Shown here: positions 1-16,190 of the stretch, in pieces
Layout of the letters: each line of letters opens with the position of its first letter
How positions within the stretch are numbered: the first letter of the stretch is position 1
NCBI GenBank assembly: GCA_964035545.1
Contig: OZ037771.1
Coordinates: 10,299,408 to 10,363,407 of the forward strand
DNA length: 64,000 nucleotides
Origin: Bugula neritina
Lineage: Eukaryota > Bryozoa > Gymnolaemata > Cheilostomatida > Bugulidae
Direction: 5' to 3'
Notes under the pieces: generated by a model
What the model was told of the DNA's origin: nothing
Seen by the model: the letters and a program-made list of their open reading frames with translations, nothing else
Databases searched by the model: none
Program-made: the position numbers and the translations under genes

Positions 1-99
1 ACTGCAACACCTTGAAATATACTGCAACGAACTGAAATATACTGCAATATAGTGAAGTGTACTGCAACATACTGAAATACACTGCAACATATCGAAGTA

Positions 100-116
100 T
101 ATCGTAATATACGGAC
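100..116 (+). other. CENP-B-box-like motif (representative copy)
   Basis: This 17-bp site reads TATCGTAATATACGGAC. Against the mammalian CENP-B box NTTCGNNNNANNCGGGN it keeps 7 of the 9 essential bases at the correct spacing (TCG, central A, CGG) and differs at the first T and last G. The same module recurs across array 1, for example at 3,417-3,433 and near 9,721, 20,260, 29,380 and 33,851, and holds most of the CpGs in a CpG-poor repeat. The resemblance is seen in the sequence; binding by any CENP-B or pogo-derived protein is inference. Confidence 0.35.
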
Positions 117-1969
117 ATGTACAATAACATACTAAAACATGCTGAAAAATACTGGAACATACTGAAATACACAGCAACATACTGCAACATACTGAAGTAC
201 ACTGTAACATATTGAAATACACTGCAACACATTGAAATTTACTGCAACACACTGAAATATACTGCAACACATCAGAGTACATTGTAATATACGGACATGT
301 ACTGTAACATACTGAAACATACTGAAACATACTGAAACAAAATGAAATATACTGTAACACACTGAGTAATACTGCAAAATGCTGAAATATACTGTAACAT
401 ACTAAAATACACTGCAACGTTCTGCAACATACTTCAACATACTGAAATACACTGTAACATAATGAAACACACTGCAACACATTGAAATATACCGCAACAC
501 ACTGGAATATACTGCAACACATATAAGTACATCGTAATATATGGACATGTACTGTAACATACTGAAACATACTGAAACATACTGAAACAAAATGAAATAT
601 ACTGTAACACAGTGAAGTATACTGCAATATTCTGAAACCTACTGTAACATACTGAAACATGGGCATTATACTGAAAAATGCCTCAACATACTCAAATACA
701 CTGCAAGATACTGCAACATACGTAAATACACTATAACATACTGAAATACACTGCAACATACTGCAACATACTGAAGTACACTGTAAAATATTGAAATACA
801 CTGCAACACAATGGAATATACTGCAACACACTGAACTATACTGCAACACATTGAAATTTATTGCAACATACTGAAATACACTGTAACTTGCCAAAATAAA
901 CTGCAACATACTGCAACATACTGAAATACACTGTAACATACTAAAATACACTGCAAAAAATCTGCAACATACTTCAACATACTGAAATACACTGTAACAT
1001 AATGAAATACACTGCAACACATTGAAATATACTGCAACACACTGAAATATACTGCAACACATCCAAGTACATTGTAATATACGGACATGTACTGTATTAG
1101 ACTGAAACATACTGAAACATACTGAAACAAAAAATAATATACTGTGACACACTGAGTAATACTGCAAAATGCTGAAATATACTGTAACACAGTGAAGTAT
1201 ACTGCAAAATTCTGACGCATACTGTAACATACTGAAACATGAGCAATATACTGAAAAATGCCTCAACATGCTCAAATACACTGCAAGATACTGCAACATA
1301 CGTAAATACACTGTAAAATATTGAAATACACTGCAACACAATGGAATGTACTGCAACAAACTGAACTATACTGCAACATACTGAAACATACTGCAACATA
1401 CTGAAAGACACCACAACTCACTGAAGTATAGTGCAATATACAGAAATGTACTGTAACATACCGATGTTTACTGTAACACACTTAAATATACTGCAACATA
1501 CTGAAATACACTGTAACATACCGAAATAAGCTGCAACATACTGCAACATACTGAAATGCACTGCAACATACTAAAATACACTGCAACATACTAAAATACA
1601 CTGCAACATTCTGCAACATACTTCAACATACTGAAATAAACCGTAACATAATGAAATACACTGCAACACCTTGAAATATACTGCAACATACCCTAATATA
1701 TTGTAATATACTGAAAAATACTACAACATACCGCAACATACTGAAAAACACTGTAACAAACTGAAATACGCTGCAACACATTGGAATATACTGCAACATA
1801 CCCAAATAAATGGTAATATACTGAAACATACTGAAATACACTGTAACACATTGAAAAACACTGCAACATACTGAAACACACTACAACTCACTGAAGTATA
1901 GTGTAATTTACTGAAATGTACTGTAACATACTGATATTTACTGCAACACACTGAAATATACTGCAACAT

Positions 1970-3047
1970 ACTGAAATACACTGTAACATACAAAAATAAA
2001 CTGCAACCTACTGCAACATACCGAAATACACTGTAACATACCAAAATACACTGCAACGTTCTGCAGCATACTTCAACATACTGAAATACACTGTAACATA
2101 AAGAAATACACTGCAACACAATGACGTATACCGCAACACACTGGAATATACTGCAACACATCTAAGTAGATTGTAATATACGGACATGTACTGTAACATA
2201 CTGAAACATACTGAAACATACTGAAACAAAATGAAATATACTGTAACACAGTGAAGTATACTGCAATATTCTGAAACATACTGTAACATACTGAAACATA
2301 AGCATTATACTGAAAAATGCCTCAACATACTCAAATACACTGCAAGTTACTGCAACATATGTAAATACACTAAAACATACTGAAATACACTGCAACATAC
2401 TGCAACATACTGAAGTACACTGTAAAATATTGAAATTCACTGCAACACAATGGAATATACTGCAACACACTGAACTATACTGCAACACACTGAAATACAT
2501 TGCAACATACTGAAATACATTGTAACATACAAAAATAAACTACAACCTACTGCAACATACTGAAATACACTGTAACATACCAAAATACACTGCAACGTTC
2601 TGCAACATATTTCAACATACTGAAATACACTGTAACATAAAAAAATACACTGCAACACAATGAAATATACCGCAACACACTGGAATATACTGCAACACAT
2701 ATAAGTAGAAGGTAATATACGGACATGTACTGTAACATACTGAAACATACTGAAACATACTGAAACAAAATGAAATATACTGTAACACAGTGAAGTATAC
2801 TGCAATATTCTGAAACATACTGTAACATACTGAAACATAAGCATTATACTGAAAAATGCCTCAACATACTCAAATACACTGCAAGTTACTGCAACATACG
2901 TAAATACACTGCAACATACTGAAATACACTGCAACATACTGCAACATACTGAAGTACACTGTAAAATATTGAAATACACTGCAACACAATGGAATATAGT
3001 GCAACACACTGAACTATACTGCAACACCCTGAAATACATTGCAACAT
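1970..3047. repeat. 539-bp higher-order unit, tandem pair
   Basis: Two adjacent copies, about 1,970-2,508 and 2,509-3,047, align at an offset of 539 bp with scattered substitutions. Both carry the variant run ACGTTCTGCA, then the CTAAGTAG or ATAAGTAG form of the dyad module, then AGCATTATAC, then the CACAATGGAA block. A third copy lies at about 4,725-5,255, 2,744 bp from the first. Boundaries are approximate. Confidence 0.75.
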
Positions 3048-3412
3048 ACTAAAATACACTGCAACAATCGGCAACATACTTCAACATACTGAAATACACT
3101 GTAACATAATGAAATACACTCCAACACATTGAAATATACTGCAACACATTGAAATACACTGCAACACCTTGAAATATACTGCAACAAACTGAAATATACT
3201 GCAATATACTGAAGTGTACTGCAACATACTGAAATACAATGCAACATATTGAAGTTTATCGTAATATACGGACATGTACTGTAACATACTGAAATATGCT
3301 GAAAAATACTGAAATATACTGAAATACACAGCAACATACTGCAACATACTGAAGTACACTGTAACATATTGAAATATACCGCAACACACTAAAATATACT
3401 GCAACACATCCA

Positions 3413-3440
3413 AGTACATCGTAATATACGGACATGTACT
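3413..3440. repeat. 7-bp inverted repeat flanking the CENP-B-box-like motif
   Basis: Arms AGTACAT (3,413-3,419) and ATGTACT (3,434-3,440) are exact reverse complements separated by 14 bp, so the half-sites sit 21 bp apart, about two helical turns. The loop overlaps the CENP-B-box-like core. The same arrangement recurs in other copies that begin CCAAGTACAT. In some copies the left arm is AGTATAT and the dyad is imperfect. Function is unknown. Confidence 0.6.
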
Positions 3441-4724
3441 GTAACATACTCAAAAATACTGAAACATACTGAAACAAAATGAAATATACTTTAGCACACT
3501 GAATAATACTGCAAAATGCTGAAATATACTGTAACAAAGTGAAGTATACTGAAAAATTCTGAAATATACTGTAACATACTGAAACATGAGCAACATACTG
3601 AAATGTGCCTCAACATACTCAAATATACTGCAAGATACTGCAACATACGTAAATACACTGCAACATACTGAAATACACTGAAACATACTGCAACATACTG
3701 AAGTACACTGTAAAATGTTCAAATACACTGCAACACATTGGAATATACTGCAACACACTGAAATGTACTGCAACATACTGAAATATATTGCAACATACTG
3801 CAACATACTGAAATTCACTGTAACATACTGAAATACACAGCAACATACTGCAACATACTGAAATACACTGTAACATACTAAAATACACTGCAACAATCTA
3901 CAACATACTTCAACATACTGAAATACACTGTAACATAAAGAAATACACTGCAACACATTGAAATATACTGCAACACACTGAAATATACTGCAACACACAA
4001 GTACATTGTAATATACGGACATGTACTGTAACATACTGAAACATACTGAAACATACTGAAACAAAATATAATATACTGTAACACACTGAGTAACACTGCA
4101 AAATGCTGAAGTATACTGTAACACAGTGAAGTATACTGCAAAATTCTGAAACATACTGTAACATACTGAAACATGAGCAATATACTGAAAAATGCCTCAA
4201 CATACTCAAATACACTGCAAGATACTGCAACATACGTAAAAACACTGTAACATACTGAAATACCCTGCAACATACTGCAACATACTGAAGTACACTGTAA
4301 AATATTGAAATACACTGCAACACAATGGAATATACTGCAACAAACTGAACTATACTGCAACATACTGAAACATACTGAAATAAACCGTAACATAATGAAA
4401 TACACTGCAACACCTTGAAATATACTGCAATATACCCTAATACATTGTAATATACTGAAAAACACTGCAACATACCGCAACATACTGAAAAACACTGTAA
4501 CAAACTGAAATACGCTGCAACACATTGGAATATACTGCAACATACCCAAATAAATGGTAATATACTGAAATATACTGAAATACACTGTAACACAATGAAA
4601 AAGACTGCAACATACTGAAACACACTACAACTCACTGAAGTATAGTGTAATATACTGAAATGTACTGTAACATACTGATATTTACTGCAACACACTGAAA
4701 TATACTGCAACATACTGAAATACA

Positions 4725-5255
4725 CTGTAACATACAAAAATAAACTGCAACCTACTGCAACATACTGAAATACACTCTAACATACCAAAATACACTGCAA
4801 CGTTCTGCAACATACTTCAACATACGGAAATGCACTGTAACATAAAGAAATACACTGCAACACAATGAAATATACCGCAACACACTGGAATATACTGCAA
4901 CACATCTAAGTAGATCGTAATATACGGACATGTACTGTAACATACTGAAACATACTGAAACATACTGAAACAAAATGAAATATACTGTAACACAGTGAAG
5001 TATACTGCAATATTTGGAAACATACTGTAACATACTGAAACATAAGTAATATACTGAAAAATGCCTCAACATACTCAAATACACTGCAAGTTACTGCAAC
5101 ATACGTAAATACACTAAAACATACTGAAATACACTGCAACATACTGCAGCATACTGAAGTACACTGTAAAATATTGAAACACACTGCAGCACAATGGAAG
5201 AGAGTGCAACACACTGAACTATACTGCAACACACTGAAATACATTGCAACATACT
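4725..5255. repeat. Dispersed third copy of the 539-bp unit
   Basis: It matches 1,981-2,511 at an offset of 2,744 bp, including the distinctive CAAAAATAAA, GCAACCTACT and ACGTTCTGCA variants. Substitutions scattered along the copy make it older or less homogenised than the most recent duplications further right. Confidence 0.7.
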
Positions 5256-8200
5256 AAAATACACTGCAACAATCTGCAACATACTTCAACATACTGAAAT
5301 ACACTGTAACATAATGAAATACACTGCAACACATTGAAATATACTCCAACACACTGAAATATACTGCAACATACTGCAACATACTGAAAGACACCACAAC
5401 TCACTGAAGTATAGTGCAATATACAGAAATATACTGTAACATACGGATATTTACTGTAACACACTTAAATGTACTGCAACATACTGAAATACACTGTAAC
5501 ATACTGAAATAAGCTGCAACATACTGCAACATACTGAAATACACTGCAACATGTTAAAATACACTGCAACATACTAAAATACACTGCAACATTCTGCAAC
5601 ATACTTCAACATACTGAAATACACCGTAACATAATGAAATACACTGCAACACCTCGAAATATACTGCAACAAACTGAAATATACGGCAATATACTGAAGT
5701 GTACTGCAACATACTGAAATACAATGCAACATATTGAAGTATATCGTAATATACGGACATGTACTGTAACATACTGAAATATGCTGAAAAATACTGAAAT
5801 ATACTGAAATACACAGCAACATACTGCAACATACTGAAGTACACTGTAACATATTGAAATACACTGCAACACATTGAAATACACCGCAACACACTAAAAT
5901 ATACTGCAACACATCCAAGTACATCGTAATATACGGACATGTACTGTAACATACTCAAAAATACTGAAACATACTGAAACAAAATGAAATATACTTTAGC
6001 ACACTGAATAATACTGCAAAATGCTGAAATATACTGTAACAAAGTGAAGTATACTGAAAAATTCTGAAATATACTGTAACATACTGAAACATGAGCAACA
6101 TACTGAAATATGCCTCAACATACTCAAATATACTGCGAGATACTGCAACATACGTAAATACACTGCAACATACTGAAATACGCTGAAACATACTGCAACA
6201 TACTGAAGTACACTGTAAACTATTCAAATACACTGCAACACATTGGAATATACTGCAACACACTGAAATGTACTGCAACATACTGAAATATATTGCAACA
6301 TACTGCAACATACTGAAATTCACTGTAACATACTGAAATACACTGCAAAAAACTGCAACCTACTGAAGCACACTGTACATATTGAAAAACACTGCAACAC
6401 ATTGAAATATACTTCAACACACTGAAATATACTAATACATGTTGAAAGATACTGCATCATACTGCAACATACTGAAATACACTGTAACAACCTGAAATAC
6501 ACTGCAACACATTGAAAAATACTGCAACATAGTGAAAGACACTACAACTCACTGAAGTATAGTGTAATATACGGAGGTGTACTGTAACATACTGATATTT
6601 ACTGTAACACACTGAAATATACTGCAACATACTGTAATACACTGTAACATACCGAAATAAACTGCAACATACTGCAACATTCTGAATTGCACTGTAACAT
6701 ACTAAAATACACTGCAACATACTGCAACATACTTCAACATACTGAAATACACTGTAACATAATGAAATATACCGCAACATACCGCAACATACTGAAAAAC
6801 ACTGTAATAAACTGAAATACGCTGCAACACATTGGAATATACTGCAACATACCCAAATAAATGGTACTATACGGAAATATACTGAAATACACTATAACAC
6901 ATTGAAAAATACTGCAACGTACTGAAAGACACTACAACTCACTGAAGTATAGTGTAATATACGAAAATGTACTCTAACATACTGATATTTACTGCAACAC
7001 ACTGAAATATACTGCAACATACTGAAATACACTGTAACATACCAAAATAAACTGCAACATACTGCAACATACTGAAATACACTGTAACATACTAAAATAC
7101 ACTGCAACGTTCTGCAACATACTTCAACATACTGAAATACACTGTAACATAATGAAATACACTGCAACACATTGAAATATACCGCAACAGACTGAAATAT
7201 ACTGCAACACATCTAAGTACATCGTAATATACGGACATGTACTGTGACATACTGAAACATACTGAAACATACTGAAACAAAATGAAATATACTGTAACAC
7301 AGTGAAGTATACTGCAATATTCTGAAACAAACTGTAACATACTGAAACATGAGCATTATACTGAAAAATGCTTCAACATACTCAAATACACTGCAAGATA
7401 CTGCAACATACGTAAATACACTATAGCATACTGAAATACACTGCAACATACTGCAACATACTGAAGTACACTGTAAAATATTGAAATACAGTGCAACACA
7501 ATGGAATATACTGCAACACACTGAACTATACTGCAACATACTGAAACATACTGCAACATACTGAAAGACACCACAACTCACTGAAGTATAGTGCAATATA
7601 CAGAAATATACTGTAACATACCGATATTTACTGTAACACACATAAATATACTGCAACATACTGAAATACACTGTAACATACTGAAATAAGCTGCAACATA
7701 CTCCAACATACTGAAATACACTGCAACACACTAAAAATATACACTGCAACATACTAAAATACACTGCAACATTCTGCAACATACTTCAACATACTGAAAT
7801 ACACCGTAACATAATGAAATACACTGCAACACCTTGAAATATACTGCAACAAACTGAAATATACTGCAATATACTGAAGTGTACTGCAACATACTGAAAT
7901 ACACTGCAACACATTGAAATATACCGCAACACACTAAAATATACTGCGACACATCCAAGTACATCGTAATATACGCACATGTACTGTAACATACTCAAAA
8001 ATACTGAAACATACTGAAACAAAATGAAATATACTTCAGCGCACTGAATAATACTGAAAAATGCTGAAATATACTGTAACACAGTGAAGTATAATGCAAA
8101 ATTCTGAAATATACTGTAAGATACAGAAATATGCCTCAACATGCTCAAATATACTGCAAGATACTGCAACATACGTAAATACACTGTAACATACTGAAAT

Positions 8201-10749
8201 ACACTGAAACATACTGCAACATACTGAAGTACACTCTAAAATATTCAAATACACTGCAACACATTGGAATATACTGCAACACACTGAAATGTACTGCAAC
8301 ATACTGAAATCCATTGCAACATACTGCAACATACTGAAATACACTGTAACATACTGCAACATACTTCAACATACTGAAATACACTGTAACATAATGAAAT
8401 ATACCGCAACATACCGCAACATACTGAAAAACACTGTAATAAACTGAAATACGCTGCAACACATTGGAATATACTGCAACATACCCAAGTAAATTGTACT
8501 ATACTGAAATATACTGAAATACACTGTAACACATTGAAAAATACTGCAACATACTGAAAGACACTACAACTCACTGAAGTATAGTGTAATATACGAAAAT
8601 GTACTCTAACATACTGATATTTACTGTAACACACTGAAATATACTGCAACATACTGTAATACACTGTAACATACCGAAATAAACTGCAACATACTGCAAC
8701 ATACTGAATGGCACTGTAACATACTAAAATACACTGCAACGTTCTGCAACATACTTCAACATACTGAAATACACTGTAACATAATGAAATACACTGCAAC
8801 ATACTGCAACATACTGAAATTCACTGTAACATACTGAGATACACTGCAAAAAACGGCAACATACTGAAGCACACTGTACATATTGAAAAAAACTGCAACA
8901 CATTGAAATATACTTCAACACACTGAAATATACTAATACATGTTGAAATATACTGCAACATACTGCAACATACTGAAATACACTGTAACAACCTGAAACA
9001 CACTGCAACACATTGAAAAATACTGCAACATAGTGAAAGACACTACAACTCACTGAAGTATAGTGTAATATACGGAGATGTACTGTAACATACTGATATT
9101 TACTGTAACACACTGAAATATACTGCAACATAGTGTAATACACTGTAACATACCAAAATAAACTGCAACATACTGCAACATACTGAATTACACTGTAACA
9201 TACTAAAATACACTGCAACATTCTGCAACATACTTCAACATACTGAAATACACTGTAACATAATGAAATATACCGCAACATACCGCAACATACTGAAAAA
9301 CATTGTAATAAACTGAAATACGCTGCAACACATTGGAATATACTGCAACATACCCAAATAAATGGTACTATACTGAAATATACTGAAATACACTGTAACA
9401 CATTGAAAAATACTGCAACATACTGAAAGACACTACAACTCACTGAAGTATAGTGTAATATACGAAAATGTACTCTAACATACTGATATTTACTGCAACA
9501 CACTGAAATATACTGCAACATACTGAAATACACTGTAACATACCAAAGTAAACTGCAACATACTGCAACATACTGAAATACACTGTAACATACTAAAATA
9601 CACTGCAACGTTCTGCAACATACTTCAACATACTGAAATACACTGTAACATAATGAAATACACCGCAACACATTGAAATATACCGCAACACACTGGAATA
9701 TACTGCAACACATCTAAGTACATCGTAATATACGGACATGTACTGTAACATACTGAAACATACTGAAACATACTGAAACATACTGAAACAAAATGAAATA
9801 TACTGTAACACAGTGAAGTATACTGCAATATTCTGAAACATACTGTAACATACTGAAACATGTGCATTATACTGAAAAATGCCTCAACATACTCAAATAC
9901 ACTGCAAGATACTGCAACATACGTAAATACACAATAGCATACTGAAATACACTGCAACATACTACAACATACTGAAGTACACTGTAAAATATTGAAATAC
10001 ACTGCAACACAATGGAATATACTGCAACACACTGAACTATACTGCAACATACTGAAACATACTGCAACATACTGCAACATACTGAAAGACACCACAACTC
10101 ACTGAAGTATAGTGCAATATACAGAAATATACTGTAACATACCGATATTTACTGTAACACAAATAAATATACTGCACCACACTGAAATGTACTGCAACAT
10201 ACTGAAATATATTGCAACATACTGCAACATACTGAAATTCACTGTAACATACTGAGATACACAGCAACATACTGCAACATACTGAAATACACTGTAACAT
10301 ACTAAAGTACACTGCAACAATCTACAACATACTTCAACATACTGAAATACACTGTAACATAATGAAATACACTGCAACACATTGAAATATACTGCAACAC
10401 ACTGAAATATACTGCAACACACAAGTACATTGTAATATACGGACATGTACTGTAACATACTGAAACATACTGAAACATAATGAAACATACTGAAACATAC
10501 TGAAATACACTGTAACATACTAAAATACACTGAAACATTCTGCAACATACTTCAACATACTGAAATACACTATAACATAATGAAATACACTGCAACATAC
10601 TGCAACATACTGAAGTACACTGTAAAATATTGAAATACACTGCAGCACATTGGAATATACTGCAACACACTGAAATAAACTGCAACATACTGAAATATAC
10701 TGCAACATACTGCAACATACTGAAATACACTGTAACATACTGCAACATA

Positions 10750-12235
10750 CTGAAAAACACTGCAACATATCAAAGTATATTGTAATATACAGACATGTAC
10801 TGTAACATACTGAAACATATTGAAACATACTGAAACATATTGAAACATACTGAAACATACTGAAACATACTGAAATACACTGTAACAAACTGAAATACAC
10901 TGCAACAAGTTAGAATATACTGCAACATACCCAAATATATGGTAATATAATGAAATATACTGCAACATACCGCAACATACTGAAAAACACTGTAACAAAC
11001 TGAAATACGCTGCAACACATTGGAATATACTGCAACATACCCAAATAAATGGTAATATACTGAAATATACTGAAATACACTGTAACACATTGAAAAATAC
11101 TGCAACATACTGAAACACACTACAACTCACTGAAGTATAGTGTAATTTACTGACATGTACTGTAACAGACTGAAATTTACTGCAACAGACTGAAATATAG
11201 TGCAACATACTGATATACACTGTAACTTGCCAAAATAAACTGCAACATACTGCAACATACTGAAATACACTGTAACATACTAAAATACACTGCAACATTC
11301 TGTAACATACTTCAACATACTCAGATACACTGTAACATACTGAAATATATTGAACATACTGCAACATACTGAAATACACTGTAACGTACTGAAATACAAT
11401 GCAAAAAACTGCAACATACTGAAGCACACGGTACATATTGAAAAACACTGCAACACATTGAAATATATTTCAACACACTGTAATATACTAAAACATGTTG
11501 AAATATACTGCAACATACTGCAACATACTGAAATACACTGTAACAACCTGAAATACACTGCAACACATTGAAAAATACTGCAACATAGTAAAAGACACTA
11601 CAACTCACTAATGTATAGTGTAATATACGGAAATGTACTGTAACATACTGATATTTACTGTAACACACTGAAATATACTGCAACATAATGTATAAAAACT
11701 GTAACATACCGAACTAAACTGCAACATACTGCAACATACTGAATTACACTGTAACATACTAAAATACACTGCAACATTCTGCAACATACTTCAACATACT
11801 GAAATACACTGTAACATAATGAAATATACCCCAACATACCGCAACATACTGAAAAACACTGTAACAAACTGAAATACGCTGCAACGCATTGGAATATACT
11901 GCAACATACCCAAATAAATGGTACTATACTGAAATATACTGAAATACACTGTAACACATTGAAAAATACTGCAACATACTGAATAACACTACAACTCACT
12001 GAAGTATAGTGCAATATACAAAAACTTACTCTAACATACTGATATTTACTGCAACACACTGAAATATACTGCAACATACTGAAATACACTGTAAGATGCC
12101 AAAATAAAATGCAACATACTGCAACATACTGAAATTTACTTCAGCATACTGAAAGACACTGCAACATATCGAAGTATATCGTAATATACAGACATGTACT
12201 GTAACATACTGAAACATACTGAAACATACTGAAAT
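10750..12235. repeat. Copy A of a ~1.49-kb duplication (offset 2,298-2,299)
   Basis: This block matches 13,048-14,534. The offset is 2,298 bp until a single-base deletion near 11,351 in this copy (ATTGAACATA against ATTGCAACAT), after which it is 2,299 bp. Shared markers include CAAGTTAGAA/CAAGTTGGAA, ACTTGCCAAA/CATGCCAAAA and TGTATAAAAA. About 0.8 kb of other satellite separates the copies. Confidence 0.75.
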
Positions 12236-13047
12236 ATACTGCAGCATACTTAAATACTTTGTAACATACCGAAATAAGCTGCAACATACTGCAACATACT
12301 GAAATACACTGTAACGTACTAAAATACACTGCAACATACTAAAATACACTGCAACATTCTGCAATATACTAAAACATACTGAAATACACTGCAACATACT
12401 GCAACATACTGAATTACACTGTAACAAACTGAAATACACTGCAACACATTGGAATATACTGCAACATACCCTAATATATTGTATCATACCGAAACAAACT
12501 GCAACATGCTGCGACATACTGAAATATATTGCAACATACTGCAACATACTGAAATACACTGTAACATACTGAGATACACTGCAAAAAACTGCAACATACT
12601 GAAGTACACTGTACATATTGAAAAACACTGCAAAACATTGAAATATACTTCAACACACTGAAATATACTAAAACATGTTGAAATATACTGCAACATACTG
12701 CAACATACTGCAACATACTGAAATACACTGTAACAAACTGAAATACACTGCAACACACTGTGAAATACTCCAACATAGTGAAAGACACTACAACTCACTG
12801 AAGTTTAGTGTAATATACGGAAATGTACTTCAACATCTTGAAAAACACTGCAACAAATCGAAGTATATCGTAATATACAGACATGTACTGTAACATACTG
12901 AAACATACTGACACATCCTGAAATATACTGCAGCATACTTGAATACTTTGTAACATACCGAAATAAGCTGCAACATACTGCAACATACCGAAATACACTG
13001 CAACACACTGAAATATACTGCAACATACTGAAATGTACTTCAACATA

Positions 13048-14534
13048 CTGAAAAACACTGCAACACATCAAAGTATATTGTAATATACAGACATGTACTG
13101 TGACATACTGAAACATATTGAACCATACTGAAACATACTGAAACATACTGAAACATACTGAAACATACTGAAATACACTGTAACAAACTGAAATACACTG
13201 CAACAAGTTGGAATATACTGCAACATACCCAAATATATGGTAATATAGTGATATATACTGCAACATACCGCAACATACTGAAGAACACTTTAACAAACTG
13301 AAATACGCTGCAACACATTGGAATATACTGCAACATACCCAATTAAATGGTAATATACTGAAATATACTGAAATACACTGTAACACATATAAAAACACTG
13401 CAACATAGTGAAACACACTACAACTCACTGAAGTATAGTGTAATTTACTGAAATGTACTGTAACATACTGATATTTACTGCAACAGACTGAAATATACTG
13501 CAACATACTGAAATACACTGTAACATGCCAAAATAAACTGCAACATACTGCAACATACTGAAATACACTGTAACATACTAAAATACACTGCAACATTCTG
13601 TAACATACTTCAACATACTCAGATACACTGTAACATACTGAAATATATTGCAACATACTGCAACATACTGAAATACACTGTATTGTACTGAAATACAATG
13701 CAAAAAACTGCAACATACTGAAGCACACTGTACATATTGAAAAACACTGCAACACATTGAAATATATTTCAACACACTGTAATATACTAAAACATGTTGA
13801 AATATACTGCAACATACTGCAACATACTGAAATACACTGTAACAACCTGAAATACACTGCAACACATTGAAAAATACTGCAACATAGTGAAAGACACTAC
13901 AACTCACTAATGTATAGTGTAATATACGGAAATGTACTGTAACATACTGATATTTACTGTAACACACTGAAATATACTGCAACATACTGTATAAAAACTG
14001 TAACATACCGAACTAAACTGCAACATACTGCAACATGCTGAATTAAACTGTAACATACTAAAATACACTGCAACATTCTGCAACATACTTCAACATACTG
14101 AAATACACTGTAACATAATGAAATATACCCCAACATACCGCAACATACTGAAAAACACTGTAACAAACTGAAATACGCTGCAACGCATTGGAATATACTG
14201 CAACATACCCAAATAAATGGTACTATACTGAAATATACTGAAATACACTGTAACACATTGAAAAATACTGCAACATACTGAATAACACTACAACTCACTG
14301 AAGTATAGTGTAATATACGAAAGCTTACTCTAACATACTGATATTTACTGCAACACACTGAAGTATACTGCAACATACTGAAATACACTGTAACATGCCA
14401 AAATAAACTGCAACATACTGCAACATACTGAAATGTACTTCAACATACTGAAAAACACTGCAACATATCGAAGTATATCGTAATATACAGACATGTACTG
14501 TAACATACTGAAACATACTGAAACATACTGAAAT
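13048..14534. repeat. Copy B of the ~1.49-kb duplication
   Basis: Partner of 10,750-12,235. The match ends near 14,534, where this copy continues with ACTGAAATAAGCTGC while the other continues with ACTGAAATATACTGC. Differences are mostly single substitutions. Confidence 0.75.
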
Positions 14535-15419
14535 AAGCTGCAACATACTGCAACATACTGAAATACACTGTAACATACTAAAATACACTGCAACATTCTG
14601 CAACATACTTCAACATACTGAAATACACTGTAACATAATGGAATACACTGCAACACATTGAGTAATACTGCAACACACTGAAATATACTGCAACACATCC
14701 AAGTACATTGTAATATACGGACATGTACTGTAACATACTGAAACATACTGAAACATACTGAAACAAAATAAAGTATACTGTAACACACTGAGTAATACTG
14801 CAAAATGCTGAAATATACTGTAACACAGTGAAGTATACTGCAAAATTCTGAAATACACTGCAACACATTGGAATATACTGCAACACACTGAAATGTACTG
14901 CAACATACTGAAATATATTGCAACATACTGCAACATACTGAAATACACTGTAACATACTGAGATACACTGCAAAAAACTGCAACATACTGAAGTACACTG
15001 TACATATTGAAAAACACTGCAACACATTGAAATATACTTCAACACACTGAAATATACTAAAACATGTTGAAATATACTGCAACATACTGCAACATACTGA
15101 AATACACTGTAACAAACTGAAATACACTGCAGCACATTGTGAAATACTCCAACATAGTGAAAGACACTACAACTCACTGAAGTTTAGTGTAATATACGGA
15201 AATGTACTTCAACATACTGAAAAACACTGCAACATATCGAAGTATATCGTAATATACAGACATGTACTGTAACATACTGAAACATACTGAAACATACTGA
15301 AATATACTGCAGCATACTTAAATACTTTGTAACATACCGAAATAAGCTGCAACATACTGCAAGATACTGAAATACACTGCAACACACTGAAATATACTGC
15401 AACATATTGAAATGTACTT

Positions 15420-16190
15420 CAACATACTGAAAAACACTGCAACACATTGAAATATATTTCAACACACTGAAATATACTGCAACATACTGAAGTATACTGC
15501 AACATACTGAAATACACTGCAACATATCCAAGTATATCGTAATATACGGACATGTACTGTAACATACTGAAACACACTGAAACATACTGAAACATACTGA
15601 GACATACTTCAACACACTGAAATATATTAAAACATACTGAAATATACTGCAACATCCTGCAACATACTGAAATACACTGTAACAAACTGAAATACACTGC
15701 AACACATTGGAATATACTGCAACATACCCTAATATATTGTAATATACTGAAATATACTGCAACATACCGCAACATACTGAAATACACTGTGACAAACTGA
15801 AATACACTGCAACACATTGGTATATACTGCAACATACCCAAAAGTATGGTAATATACTGAAATATACTGAAAAACACTGTATCACATTGAAAAATACTGC
15901 AACATATTGAAAGACACTACAACTCACTGAAGTATAGTGTAATATACCGAAATGTAGTGTAACATACTGATATATACTGTTACACACTGAAATATACTGC
16001 AACATACTGCAACATACTGAATTACACTGTAACATACTAAAATACACGGCAACATTCTGCAACATTATTCAACATACTGAAATACACTGTAACATAATGA
16101 AATACACTGCAACATACTGCAACATACTGAAGTACACTGTAAAATATTGAAATACACTGCAGCACATTGGAATATACTGCAACACACTCA
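15420..16190. repeat. Copy A of a ~0.77-kb duplication (offset 4,725)
   Basis: It matches 20,145-20,915. Shared rare variants include ATTGGTATAT, CACTGTATCA, GAAATGTAGT, TACTGTTACA and ACATTATTCA, which occur together in the same order in both copies and make common origin clear. Confidence 0.75.

Noticed and set aside
11350-12893. Plus-strand frames of about 70 codons (HCNILKYTAT-like repeats)
   Set aside because: They occur where local variants remove TGA from a decamer run; they are low-complexity repeat translations.
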